The notes below the pieces were generated by a model. It ran no database searches. It saw only the letters and a program-made list of their open reading frames with translations, and was not told the origin of the DNA. Shown in pieces: positions 1 through 6,212 of a stretch of DNA of 11,341 nt; within the stretch, counting starts at the first letter, position 1; the number at the start of each line of letters is the position of its first letter. Source of the DNA: Pseudomonadota bacterium (GTDB lineage Bacteria; Pseudomonadota; Alphaproteobacteria; Rickettsiales; SXRF01); contig JAGWLJ010000019.1 in assembly GCA_028873275.1 (NCBI GenBank), positions 1-11,341 on the forward strand, in the 5' to 3' direction. The translations under genes were made by a program, and so were the position numbers.

Positions 1-275
1 ACGCCGAGCTTGCCCCAGGGAATTTGCTTCGGGTCTTTATGATGCGACAGGGCGATCTTCCTGCCACCGATCATCAGCACCTCCCCCTCCGCCTTCACCT
101 CCACCGGAAACCGCCCATGCACCGAATCATATTTGAGAAGGTGCATATGCGTATCCACCGGCGCCGGGCCATTGACGGCGACGAGCTCAATCTCCCGCGC
201 CTGCGTTTCATACAGCGCGCGCAGCACGCAGCGCCCGATTCTTCCTAATCCATTGATGCCGATGCGGAGGGTCAT
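1..275 (-). CDS. gap: Glyceraldehyde-3-phosphate dehydrogenase, type I (N-terminal part; gene runs off the window)
   Basis: Cytosolic glycolytic/gluconeogenic enzyme that interconverts glyceraldehyde 3-phosphate and 1,3-bisphosphoglycerate with NAD(P). Only codons 1-91 are in the window; the catalytic cysteine domain lies beyond base 1. The Rossmann start GINGLGRIGR is at residues 6-15 and the family hallmark LLKYDSVHGRF at 46-56, followed by DPKQIPW at 81-87. The ATG at 275-273 overlaps the tkt stop as ATGA, so translation is probably coupled to tkt. Residues 35-36 are Asn-Gly where NAD-preferring enzymes have Asn-Asp; loss of this Asp, together with the DPKQ(I/L)PW stretch, recalls the Bacillus subtilis GapB type, which prefers NADP. 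Family assignment is firm; cofactor preference is inference. Confidence 0.95.
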   Translation of the reverse strand, partial: MTLRIGINGLGRIGRCVLRALYETQAREIELVAVNGPAPVDTHMHLLKYDSVHGRFPVEVKAEGEVLMIGGRKIALSHHKDPKQIPWGKLG

Positions 276-2278
276 AATTTCTTCGTTACTGCCTGTGCTA
301 CATGTTCCGCCGTAATGCCAAAGTGCTTATACAAATCTTTTGCCGGAGCAGAAGCACCAAAACCATACATGCCGATAAAAAGTCCATTATGCCCGATATA
401 GCGCTCCCAGCCGAACGGCGAGGCGGCTTCGATGGCCACCCGTAACCCGTTACCCAGCACTTCGTCGCGATAGCTTTGCGGCTGCGCGTCAAACAGCTCC
501 CAGCAAGGAAGAGAGACAACACGGGCGGCGATGCCCTTCTCCGCCAGCAGCTTCTGCGCCTCCATGGCGATGGAGACTTCCGAGCCGGTGGCAATGAGGG
601 TAGTGCTTGGTGCTTGATGCTTGGTGCTTGGTTCAGAAAGTATATAGCCACCGCGCGCGCACAGATTCTCCTTCGTGTATTCCTTCCGCAACGTTGGCAG
701 ATTCTGGCGCGACAGAGCGAGGATCGAGGGCGTTTCCTGCGTGGAAAGCGCCAGCGCCCAGCATTCGGCAGTTTCAGTGGCGTCACAGGGGCGGAAGACA
801 TTAAGGTTGGGAATGGCGCGCAAGGACGCCAGATGCTCGACAGGTTGGTGCGTCGGCCCGTCTTCGCCAAGGCCGATGGAATCATGCGTCATAACATAAA
901 TCACGCGCTGCTTCATCAGTGCCGACAGGCGGATGGCCGGGCGGCAGTAATCGGTGAAGACGAGGAAAGTGCCTCCGTAGGGTATAAAGCCGCCATGCAG
1001 CGCCATGCCGTTCATGGCAGCGGCCATGGCGTGTTCGCGCACGCCGTAATAGATATAGCTTCCGCTGTAATCCGCCGCCGTCACCGGCTTCATGGCTTTG
1101 GTCTTGGTATTATTGGAGCCGGTGAGATCAGCTGAGCCGCCGATCATCTCCGGGATCACCGGCGTCAGAGCTTCCAGCACATTTTCGGAGGATTTGCGCG
1201 TCGCCTCATTAGACTGTGCTTCGGCGATTTTTTTCTTATGCGCCTGCAGAGCTTCGTTCCAGATCTCCGGCAATTCGCGACGCATCAGCCGCTCAAATTC
1301 TTCCGCCGCGTTGGCAGCGTTCAATTTTTTATTCCATTCGGCGTAGGCCTTGCCGCCGCGTTTGCTAACCTCGCGCCATGCCGACAGAATATCAGCAGGA
1401 ATCTCGAACTCGCCATGCGGCCAGCCCAGCTTCTGGCGGGCTCCTTCGATTTCGCTCTTGCCCAGCGGCGAGCCATGGCTGGCGCTCGTGCCGGCCTTGG
1501 TGGGCGCGCCGTAAGCGATGGTGGTGCGGCAGGCGATCATGGACGGCCTGTCGCTCTGCCTGGCCGCTTTGATGGCCTTGCTGATAGCTTCGTAATCATG
1601 ACCGTCGACGCTCTGCACAAACCAACCGCTGGCTTCGAAACGTTTCGGCGTATCCTCCGAAACCGCCAGGCTGGTCGGGCCATCGATGCTGATTTTATTG
1701 TCGTCGAACAGCACGATCAGGCGGCTGAGTTTCAGATGTCCGGCCAGCGAAATGGCTTCCTGCGAAATGCCTTCCATCAGGCAGCCATCGCCGGCGATGA
1801 CATAGGTATAATGATCGACCAGTTCGCCGAAGCGCGCCGCCAGCATGCGCTCGGCCAACGCCATGCCGACGCTGTTGGCCAGCCCCTGCCCCAGCGGGCC
1901 GGTGGTGGTTTCGATGCCGCCGGCATGGCCGACTTCGGGATGGCCTTCGGTTTTGGAGCCAAGCTGGCGGAAGCGCCTGATTTCATCAAGCGTCATGTCG
2001 GCATAGCCGGCGAGATAGAGCAGCGCGTATTGCAGCATCGAGCCGTGACCGGCGGAGAGAATAAAGCGGTCCCGGTCAGGCCAGTTCGGGTGCGCCGGAT
2101 CGAATTTCAGGTGCTCGGAGAACAGCACGGTGGCGACATCCGCCATACCCATCGGCATGCCGGGATGGCCGGAATTGGCCCGTTCCACGGCGTCCATGGC
2201 GAGCGCCCGGATGGCGTTGGCCATCTCGCGATAAGAGACGGAGGCGGAAGGACGATCGGAAGTCATAACCTGCTGCAT
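272..2278 (-). CDS. tkt: Transketolase
   Basis: Thiamine-diphosphate enzyme of the non-oxidative pentose phosphate pathway that moves two-carbon units between ketose and aldose phosphates in the cytosol. At 668 residues it has normal transketolase length. Visible motifs are ANSGHPG (34-40, substrate/ThDP histidine 38), the ThDP signature GDG at 163-165 closing with DDN at 192-194, catalytic Glu415 in VREHAM, HDSIGLGEDGPTHQP (465-479), and the C-terminal domain beginning at IATGSEV (562-568). I chose ATG 2278 because GGAAAG (2290-2285) lies 6 nt upstream and the protein then starts like known family members; the open frame continues to 2710 but that part is antisense to the coiled-coil gene. 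The stop overlaps the gap start by 4 bp, so tkt-gap is an operon. Residues 550-559 are encoded by a heptanucleotide repeat, making a slightly enlarged loop before the C-terminal domain. Confidence 0.97.
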   Translation of the reverse strand: MQQVMTSDRPSASVSYREMANAIRALAMDAVERANSGHPGMPMGMADVATVLFSEHLKFDPAHPNWPDRDRFILSAGHGSMLQYALLYLAGYADMTLDEIRRFRQLGSKTEGHPEVGHAGGIETTTGPLGQGLANSVGMALAERMLAARFGELVDHYTYVIAGDGCLMEGISQEAISLAGHLKLSRLIVLFDDNKISIDGPTSLAVSEDTPKRFEASGWFVQSVDGHDYEAISKAIKAARQSDRPSMIACRTTIAYGAPTKAGTSASHGSPLGKSEIEGARQKLGWPHGEFEIPADILSAWREVSKRGGKAYAEWNKKLNAANAAEEFERLMRRELPEIWNEALQAHKKKIAEAQSNEATRKSSENVLEALTPVIPEMIGGSADLTGSNNTKTKAMKPVTAADYSGSYIYYGVREHAMAAAMNGMALHGGFIPYGGTFLVFTDYCRPAIRLSALMKQRVIYVMTHDSIGLGEDGPTHQPVEHLASLRAIPNLNVFRPCDATETAECWALALSTQETPSILALSRQNLPTLRKEYTKENLCARGGYILSEPSTKHQAPSTTLIATGSEVSIAMEAQKLLAEKGIAARVVSLPCWELFDAQPQSYRDEVLGNGLRVAIEAASPFGWERYIGHNGLFIGMYGFGASAPAKDLYKHFGITAEHVAQAVTKKL
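604..631. repeat. Four-unit heptanucleotide tandem repeat (TGCTTGR) inside tkt
   Basis: On the plus strand the units TGCTTGG, TGCTTGA, TGCTTGG and TGCTTGG follow each other without gaps, with one mismatch (A at 617). The repeat lies inside the transketolase reading frame and encodes residues 550-559 (PSTKHQAPST), between the pyrimidine-binding and C-terminal domains. Since 7 is not a multiple of 3, gain or loss of one unit would shift the frame; only changes of three units keep it. Compared with E. coli TktA as I recall it, this linker is about three residues longer. Confidence 0.85.
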
Positions 2279-2303
2279 AAAAAACTTTCCATCTGCCGCC
2301 GGC

Positions 2304-2332
2304 ATGCTATGCTGCGGCTTGTCATGGTTCAA
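2304..2332 (-). promoter_or_regulatory. Candidate promoter of tkt-gap
   Basis: On the minus strand TTGAAC (2332-2327) is followed after exactly 17 nt by TAGCAT (2309-2304), each matching the sigma-70 consensus at four of six positions. The predicted start near 2297 gives a leader of about 19 nt that contains the GGAAAG ribosome binding site at 2290-2285. The element lies over the start region of the divergent coiled-coil gene, because only about 30-45 bp separate the two start codons. It is a sequence match only. Confidence 0.4.
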
Positions 2333-2683
2333 GCACACGCTCAGGAACTTCTCAACCAAAAAGAAGCTGAAAACGCTTCTTCCGGCGCTGAATTGTTGCA
2401 GCATCCGCTCTATGCTGCCACCCACCGGCTGCTGGAAGCGCTGAACCGGCTGGAGCACAACCTGCAGCGCCGGGTGGGCAAGCCGCAGGAACCGCCCGAA
2501 TCGCAGGAACAATTGGCGTTCTTCGAGCGGGAGAATGAATCGCTGCGTCAGGAGCGCGAGAACCTCAACGCCGCCATCTCTTTGCTCAAGCGCCAGTATA
2601 GCGACCTGCACCATGCCGCCTCGGCCATTTATAACAAGCTGGACGATTCCATACGCCGGCTGACAAAAATCATCGAGGAATAA
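2324..2683 (+). CDS. Small coiled-coil protein, DUF4164-like, divergent from tkt
   Basis: A 119-residue, charged, leucine- and glutamate-rich protein with no signal peptide or membrane segment. It has two helical blocks: one around LLEALNRLEHNLQRRV (about residues 26-41), then a proline-rich break, then a long heptad-patterned stretch ending in YNKLDDSIRRLTKIIEE. Both the pattern and the position, divergent from tkt, match the DUF4164 family of Alphaproteobacteria, which often lies next to zapA; a role with the divisome is therefore possible but not shown, and no zapA is seen here. Start choice is uncertain: ATG 2324 and in-frame ATG 2309 (124 residues) both lack a clear ribosome binding site. 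The open frame extends far upstream, but that part is antisense to tkt. Real gene: fairly sure; family: moderate. Confidence 0.72.
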   Translation: MVQAHAQELLNQKEAENASSGAELLQHPLYAATHRLLEALNRLEHNLQRRVGKPQEPPESQEQLAFFERENESLRQERENLNAAISLLKRQYSDLHHAASAIYNKLDDSIRRLTKIIEE

Positions 2684-2692
2684 CAGTATCCG

Positions 2693-2721
2693 CTTGACTA
2701 AATTCCCCACGCCATTAGTTT
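2693..2721 (+). promoter_or_regulatory. Candidate promoter of tRNA-Ala
   Basis: CTTGACT at 2693-2699 is a good -35 of the alphaproteobacterial CTTGAC type. A weak -10, TAGTTT at 2716-2721, follows TTGACT after 16 nt. Transcription would start near 2728, about 25 nt before the mature tRNA 5' end. It begins only about 10 bp after the stop codon of the coiled-coil gene. Confidence 0.45.
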
Positions 2722-2752
2722 TGGCGCGATTTTCCTACGTTTCCAGCCTTGT

Positions 2753-2828
2753 GGGGGCTTAGCTCAGTTGGTAGAGCACTTGCTTTGCAAGCAAGATGTC
2801 AGCGGTTCGATTCCGCTAGCCTCCACCA
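2753..2828 (+). tRNA. tRNA-Ala, anticodon TGC
   Basis: A 76-nt cloverleaf. The acceptor stem GGGGGCT pairs with AGCCTCC and contains the G3-U70 wobble pair that is the identity element for alanyl-tRNA synthetase. The D arm starts AGCTCAGTTGG, the anticodon stem is CTTGC/GCAAG with loop TTTGCAA (anticodon TGC at 2786-2788), and the T arm has GGTTCGATTCC. The discriminator is A and the 3' CCA is encoded in the DNA (2826-2828). It stands alone here rather than in a 16S-23S spacer, where alphaproteobacterial tRNA-Ala(TGC) is often found. It decodes GCN alanine codons. Confidence 0.97.
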
Positions 2829-3018
2829 CCTGGCTTATCTTACATTTAGAAAACGCTATCCGGCGCCGTCCGCATTGCTGATACAGGATATTTTCAGCCA
2901 AATGGCATGTCTTTGCATTATTTAAGCATTTCCGCTCTTTTTCCCTGATCCGCCGCGACAATTGATTAAGGTGATATTAATATATTGCCTATATAAATGG
3001 TAGGGTTAGGGAGGTTCC
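2829..3018 (+). promoter_or_regulatory. AT-rich upstream region and ribosome binding site of icd
   Basis: This 190-bp spacer between tRNA-Ala and icd becomes strongly AT-rich from about 2957 to 2997, with several -10-like hexamers (TATATT at 2981-2986, CTATAT at 2989-2994, TATAAA at 2992-2997) but no -35 at proper distance that I can defend. The icd promoter is probably here. AGGGAGG at 3008-3014 is a strong ribosome binding site 4 nt before the icd ATG. No clear terminator hairpin follows the tRNA. Confidence 0.5.
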
Positions 3019-4224
3019 ATGGCAAAGATCAAAGTAAAAAATCCCATCGTTGAGATCGACGGCGACGAGATGACGCGCGTCATGTGGAAGCTGATCAAGG
3101 AAAAGCTGATCCTGCCGCATCTCGACGTCGACCTCAAATATTTCGATCTCTCCATCCAGAACCGCGACGCCACCGAGGACAGGATCACCATCGAGGCCGG
3201 TAATGCCATCAAGCAATACGGCGTCGGCGTCAAATGCGCCACCATCACGCCCGATGAAGCGCGCGTCAAGGAATTCGGCCTCAAAAAAATGTGGAAGTCG
3301 CCCAACGGCACCATCCGCAATATCCTTGACGGCACCATTTTCCGCGAGCCCATCATCTGTAAAAACGTGCCGCGGCTGGTACCTAACTGGACGCAGCCGA
3401 TTGTCATCGGCCGCCATGGCTTCGGCGATCAGTACAAGGCCGTCGATTTTGCCATTCCCGGCCCCGGCAAGCTAACCATGACCTTTACGCCGCAAGGCGG
3501 CCAGCCGCAGGTGCATGAGGTGTTCGATTTCCCGGGCAGCGGCGTGGCCATGGGCATGTATAACCTCGACGACTCCATCCGCGGCTTCGCGCGCGCCTGC
3601 TTCAATTACGCGCTGCAGCGCAAATATCCCATGTACCTCTCCACCAAGAACACCATCCTCAAAGCCTATGATGGCCGCTTCAAGGACATCTTTGCCGCCA
3701 TTTACGAGACGGAGTTCATGGACGCCTTCGATAAGGCCGGGCTCACCTATGAGCACCGGCTGATCGACGACATGGTGGCCATGGCGCTCAAATGGTCGGG
3801 CGGTTTTCTGTGGGCCTGCAAAAATTACGATGGCGACGTGCAATCCGACACGGTGGCGCAGGGCTTCGGCTCGCTGGGCCTGATGACTTCGGTGCTGATG
3901 ACGCCGGACGGCAAGACCGTCGAGGCCGAGGCGGCGCACGGCACGGTGACGCGCCATTACCGCCTCTACCAGCAGGGCAAGGAGACGTCCACCAACCCCA
4001 TCGCCTCCATCTTCGCCTGGACGCGCGCGCTCTCTTACCGCGCCAAGTTCGACGATACGCCGGAGGTGGCGGCCTTCGCCGAGAAGCTGGAACATACCTG
4101 CATTGACACCGTCGAGGCAGGGTTTATGACGAAGGACCTGGCGGCGCTTATCGATCCGGATCAGCGCTGGCTCACCACCACGCAGTTTCTGAACAAAGTG
4201 GAAGAGCGGTTGAGGAAGGCCTAG
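3019..4224 (+). CDS. icd: NADP-dependent isocitrate dehydrogenase (homodimeric, eukaryote-like class)
   Basis: Oxidative decarboxylation of isocitrate to 2-oxoglutarate with NADP+ and Mg2+/Mn2+ in the TCA cycle. At 401 residues it is colinear with human IDH1 in the N-terminal half, and not of the E. coli Icd type. Key features: substrate motif KSPNGTIRNI (93-102), Arg132 in GRHGFGDQY with catalytic Tyr139, catalytic Lys210 in LSTKNT, metal-binding Asp250 or 251 in LIDDMV, Asp273 and Asp277 in NYDGDVQSD, and NADP-binding AEAAHGTVTRHY (303-314). All expected residues are present. ATG 3019 is preceded by AGGGAGG. The TAG stop at 4222-4224 overlaps the stop of the convergent glycosyltransferase gene within the palindrome CTAG, so there is no room for a dedicated intergenic terminator. 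Confidence 0.97.
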   Translation: MAKIKVKNPIVEIDGDEMTRVMWKLIKEKLILPHLDVDLKYFDLSIQNRDATEDRITIEAGNAIKQYGVGVKCATITPDEARVKEFGLKKMWKSPNGTIRNILDGTIFREPIICKNVPRLVPNWTQPIVIGRHGFGDQYKAVDFAIPGPGKLTMTFTPQGGQPQVHEVFDFPGSGVAMGMYNLDDSIRGFARACFNYALQRKYPMYLSTKNTILKAYDGRFKDIFAAIYETEFMDAFDKAGLTYEHRLIDDMVAMALKWSGGFLWACKNYDGDVQSDTVAQGFGSLGLMTSVLMTPDGKTVEAEAAHGTVTRHYRLYQQGKETSTNPIASIFAWTRALSYRAKFDDTPEVAAFAEKLEHTCIDTVEAGFMTKDLAALIDPDQRWLTTTQFLNKVEERLRKA

Positions 4225-5375
4225 GCGCCCGCTCCAAAAAGCACTTCCTTATATACCTCCAGCGTCTGCTGGCACATCTGCTCCATGGAAAAGCGCTGCG
4301 CGTTGGCGATGGCCTGACTGCTGATGGCCTGCAGCGTCTCATCCTCAAGAGATAAAGCATGATTGATGGCGGCCGACAGGTAACGCACATCGCCCGGTGG
4401 CACCAGCCAGCCGGTAACATCGGGAATCACCGTCTCCTGCGGCCCTCCATGATTGGTGGCGATCACCGGCTTGCCCATCGCCTGCGCCTCCAGCACCACG
4501 CGGCCGAAGGCCTCCGGCTCAATCGAAGTCGCCACCACCACCCGCGCCAGCATATAGGCTTCCACGATATGCTGCGTATGCGGCGCGATCCGCACATGCC
4601 CTTCGAGCCCCAGGGATGAAATCATCGCTTCCAGCTTGCGGCGGTAGGCCACATGCCCCTTGTCATCCCCCAGCAGCATGGCGAAGAAATGCCTATGCGG
4701 CAGCGCCGCCAGCGCCCTGAGAAACACTTCCTGCCCTTTCCAGGCGGTCAGCCTCCCGGGAAACAGAACTAGCGGCAGGTCGTCGGGCAGATGCCATTCC
4801 CTCGTCAGGTCGATCATACGCTGCAGGGAGGTTCTCGCCGGATTGAATAAATTCAGGTCGACGCCGCGATGGATAGTGCGCAGGCGGGCCGGGTACATGA
4901 CATAGTTTTTTGCGATATGCGCGGCGATGAAATCGGAGATGGCGATGACACGCTCGCCCCGCGTCATGATGCTGTTGTATTTACGCTTGAGGGCATTCTG
5001 TAGCCCGTAGGTTCCGTGAAATGTCGTAATAAAATGGCAGCCGGTGCGGCGTGCGGCGAACCAGGCGCTCCATGCCGGCCCTCGTGAGCGCGCATGCAGG
5101 ATATCGACTTTGTGATCGCGGATGATCTTCTCAATGCGGGAAATGTTGCGCCAGATGGTCAACGGATCCCGACGCGCCAGCGGCAGGATAATATGCTCGG
5201 CCCCGGCATAGGCCAGCTGCTTGGTCATCGGCCCGCCGGCCGAGGCCACCAGCGCTTTAGCTCCCGATTTAACGATGGCACGGGCGATCTCGATAGTGCC
5301 GCGCTCCACGCCGCCACTGCGCATGGAAGGCAGCACTTGCAGAATGACGGGCGGTTTCGATTCTGGCGTTGACAT
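4221..5375 (-). CDS. Glycosyltransferase family 4 (GT-B fold)
   Basis: Predicted retaining glycosyltransferase that transfers a sugar from a nucleotide-sugar donor, probably in surface polysaccharide or lipopolysaccharide synthesis at the cytoplasmic face of the membrane; the substrate cannot be told. It has 384 residues and two Rossmann-like domains. The N-terminal acceptor domain starts with VLPSMRSGGVERGTIE (14-29). The C-terminal donor domain has LFPGRLTAWKG (204-214, phosphate-binding Arg208 and Lys213) and the E-X7-E motif at Glu288 and Glu296 in EPEAFGRVVLE, followed by GKPVIATNHGG. No signal peptide. ATG 5375 has no ribosome binding site, and a TATAGT -10-like box ends 9 nt before it, so the message may be leaderless. 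It is a single gene, divergent from the hydrolase at 5421 and convergent with icd. Confidence 0.9.
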   Translation of the reverse strand: MSTPESKPPVILQVLPSMRSGGVERGTIEIARAIVKSGAKALVASAGGPMTKQLAYAGAEHIILPLARRDPLTIWRNISRIEKIIRDHKVDILHARSRGPAWSAWFAARRTGCHFITTFHGTYGLQNALKRKYNSIMTRGERVIAISDFIAAHIAKNYVMYPARLRTIHRGVDLNLFNPARTSLQRMIDLTREWHLPDDLPLVLFPGRLTAWKGQEVFLRALAALPHRHFFAMLLGDDKGHVAYRRKLEAMISSLGLEGHVRIAPHTQHIVEAYMLARVVVATSIEPEAFGRVVLEAQAMGKPVIATNHGGPQETVIPDVTGWLVPPGDVRYLSAAINHALSLEDETLQAISSQAIANAQRFSMEQMCQQTLEVYKEVLFGAGA

Positions 5376-5384
5376 ACAGGCTGT

Positions 5385-5411
5385 ACTATAAGAAATCGAA
5401 ACCGATTTCGA
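5385..5411. promoter_or_regulatory. Inverted repeat and -10 box in the 45-bp divergent spacer; possible operator
   Basis: GAAATCG (5392-5398) and CGATTTC (5403-5409) are perfect inverted arms around AAAC. The same stretch also reads as TCGAAA (5396-5401) and TTTCGA (5406-5411), a second perfect palindrome in a shifted register. Next to it, on the minus strand, TATAGT (5390-5385) is a five-of-six -10 match for the glycosyltransferase gene. A protein bound here would cover the promoter spacer of that gene and the start region of the divergent hydrolase. Binding is inference. Confidence 0.45.
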
Positions 5412-5420
5412 GTAAAATCC

Positions 5421-6170
5421 ATGAGCGATATCTCATTCCTCGATCTTCCTGAAAAACGTCTGGCCTACGCTCTGAGCGAAGGAACCTCGCCGGGAGTAGT
5501 ATTTCTTGGCGGATTCCGCTCCGATATGACCGGCGCCAAGGCCACTGCGCTTGAAATCTTTTGCCACGAGCGTGGCCGGCGCTTTCTGCGTTTTGATTAT
5601 ACCGGGCATGGGCAATCCTCATGCGATTTCATGGCCAGCAGTATAGGCACATGGAAAGACGATGTGCTGGCCATGCTGGATAATATCACGCCGGGAAAAA
5701 ACATTCTTGTCGGCTCCAGCATGGGCGCATGGCTGATGCTGCTGGCGGCGCGGGAGCGCCATGAGAATATGGCCGGCCTGGTCGGCATCGCCAGCGCGGT
5801 GGATTTTACCGAGCGCTGCATCTGGCAGCAGTTGGACAAGGCACAGAAAAAGGAAATCAACGAGCAGGGGGTGCTTTATATTCCCTCATGCTATGGCAGC
5901 GAGCCGTTTCCCATTACCCGCACGCTGATTGAGGATGGGCGCAGGCACCTGCTGCTTGATCATTCCATCGCTATCGACGCGCCCGTGCGGCTGCTGCACG
6001 GCACGAAAGACGAGGATGTCCCCTGGCAGATGTCGGTGGAGCTGCTGGAAAAACTGGAAACCCCGGATGCCACGCTGCAGCTGGTCAAGGACGGCAATCA
6101 CCGGCTATCGGAGCCGGCGCAGTTGGCGCTGCTGTGCAAAACGGTGGAAGAGATGCTTGCCAGCATATAA
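5421..6170 (+). CDS. Alpha/beta hydrolase, ABHD10-like
   Basis: A 249-residue cytosolic alpha/beta-fold serine hydrolase. GGFRSDMTGAKA (30-41) forms the oxyanion region, FDYTGHG (58-64) follows, the nucleophile elbow is GSSMGA with Ser100, the acid is likely Asp197 in HGTKDEDVP, and the histidine is His227 in GNHRLS, so the triad is complete. The GGFxSDMTGxKA block and overall layout resemble the mitochondrial ABHD10 family, known as an acyl-protein thioesterase/esterase; this points to thioester or ester hydrolysis, but the substrate here is unknown. The ribosome binding site is weak (GAG at 5410-5412). A perfect TTGACA at 5369-5374 upstream lacks a good -10 at normal distance. It lies 42 bp before serC with no visible terminator and may head the serC-serA transcript. 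Confidence 0.85.
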   Translation: MSDISFLDLPEKRLAYALSEGTSPGVVFLGGFRSDMTGAKATALEIFCHERGRRFLRFDYTGHGQSSCDFMASSIGTWKDDVLAMLDNITPGKNILVGSSMGAWLMLLAARERHENMAGLVGIASAVDFTERCIWQQLDKAQKKEINEQGVLYIPSCYGSEPFPITRTLIEDGRRHLLLDHSIAIDAPVRLLHGTKDEDVPWQMSVELLEKLETPDATLQLVKDGNHRLSEPAQLALLCKTVEEMLASI

Positions 6171-6212
6171 AAATGGCGGTAATGCTGGGGCTCGCCTGAT
6201 CAAGGAGTGCCG

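Noticed and set aside
476..1135. 219-residue plus-strand open frame
   Set aside because: Antisense to conserved tkt sequence; no domain, and composition typical of a shadow.
1238..2308. Long plus-strand open frame joined to the coiled-coil gene (481 residues)
   Set aside because: This part is antisense to the clearly real tkt coding sequence and has the low-complexity look of a GC-rich shadow frame; only the segment after about 2309 is independent.
2279..2710. N-terminal extension of the transketolase frame to 812 residues
   Set aside because: The added part is antisense to the coiled-coil gene, has no transketolase similarity, and a good ribosome binding site marks ATG 2278.
2764..2961. 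65-residue minus-strand open frame over the tRNA
   Set aside because: The SGIEPLTSCLQ-like end is the familiar artefact of translating the antisense strand of a tRNA gene.
3472..4095. 207-residue minus-strand open frame inside icd
   Set aside because: Antisense to invariant catalytic parts of isocitrate dehydrogenase, with no recognisable domain.
5369..5392. Perfect TTGACA followed by TATAAG as a promoter for the hydrolase gene
   Set aside because: The spacing is 12 nt, too short for sigma-70; the hexamer that would fit at 16-17 nt is poor.
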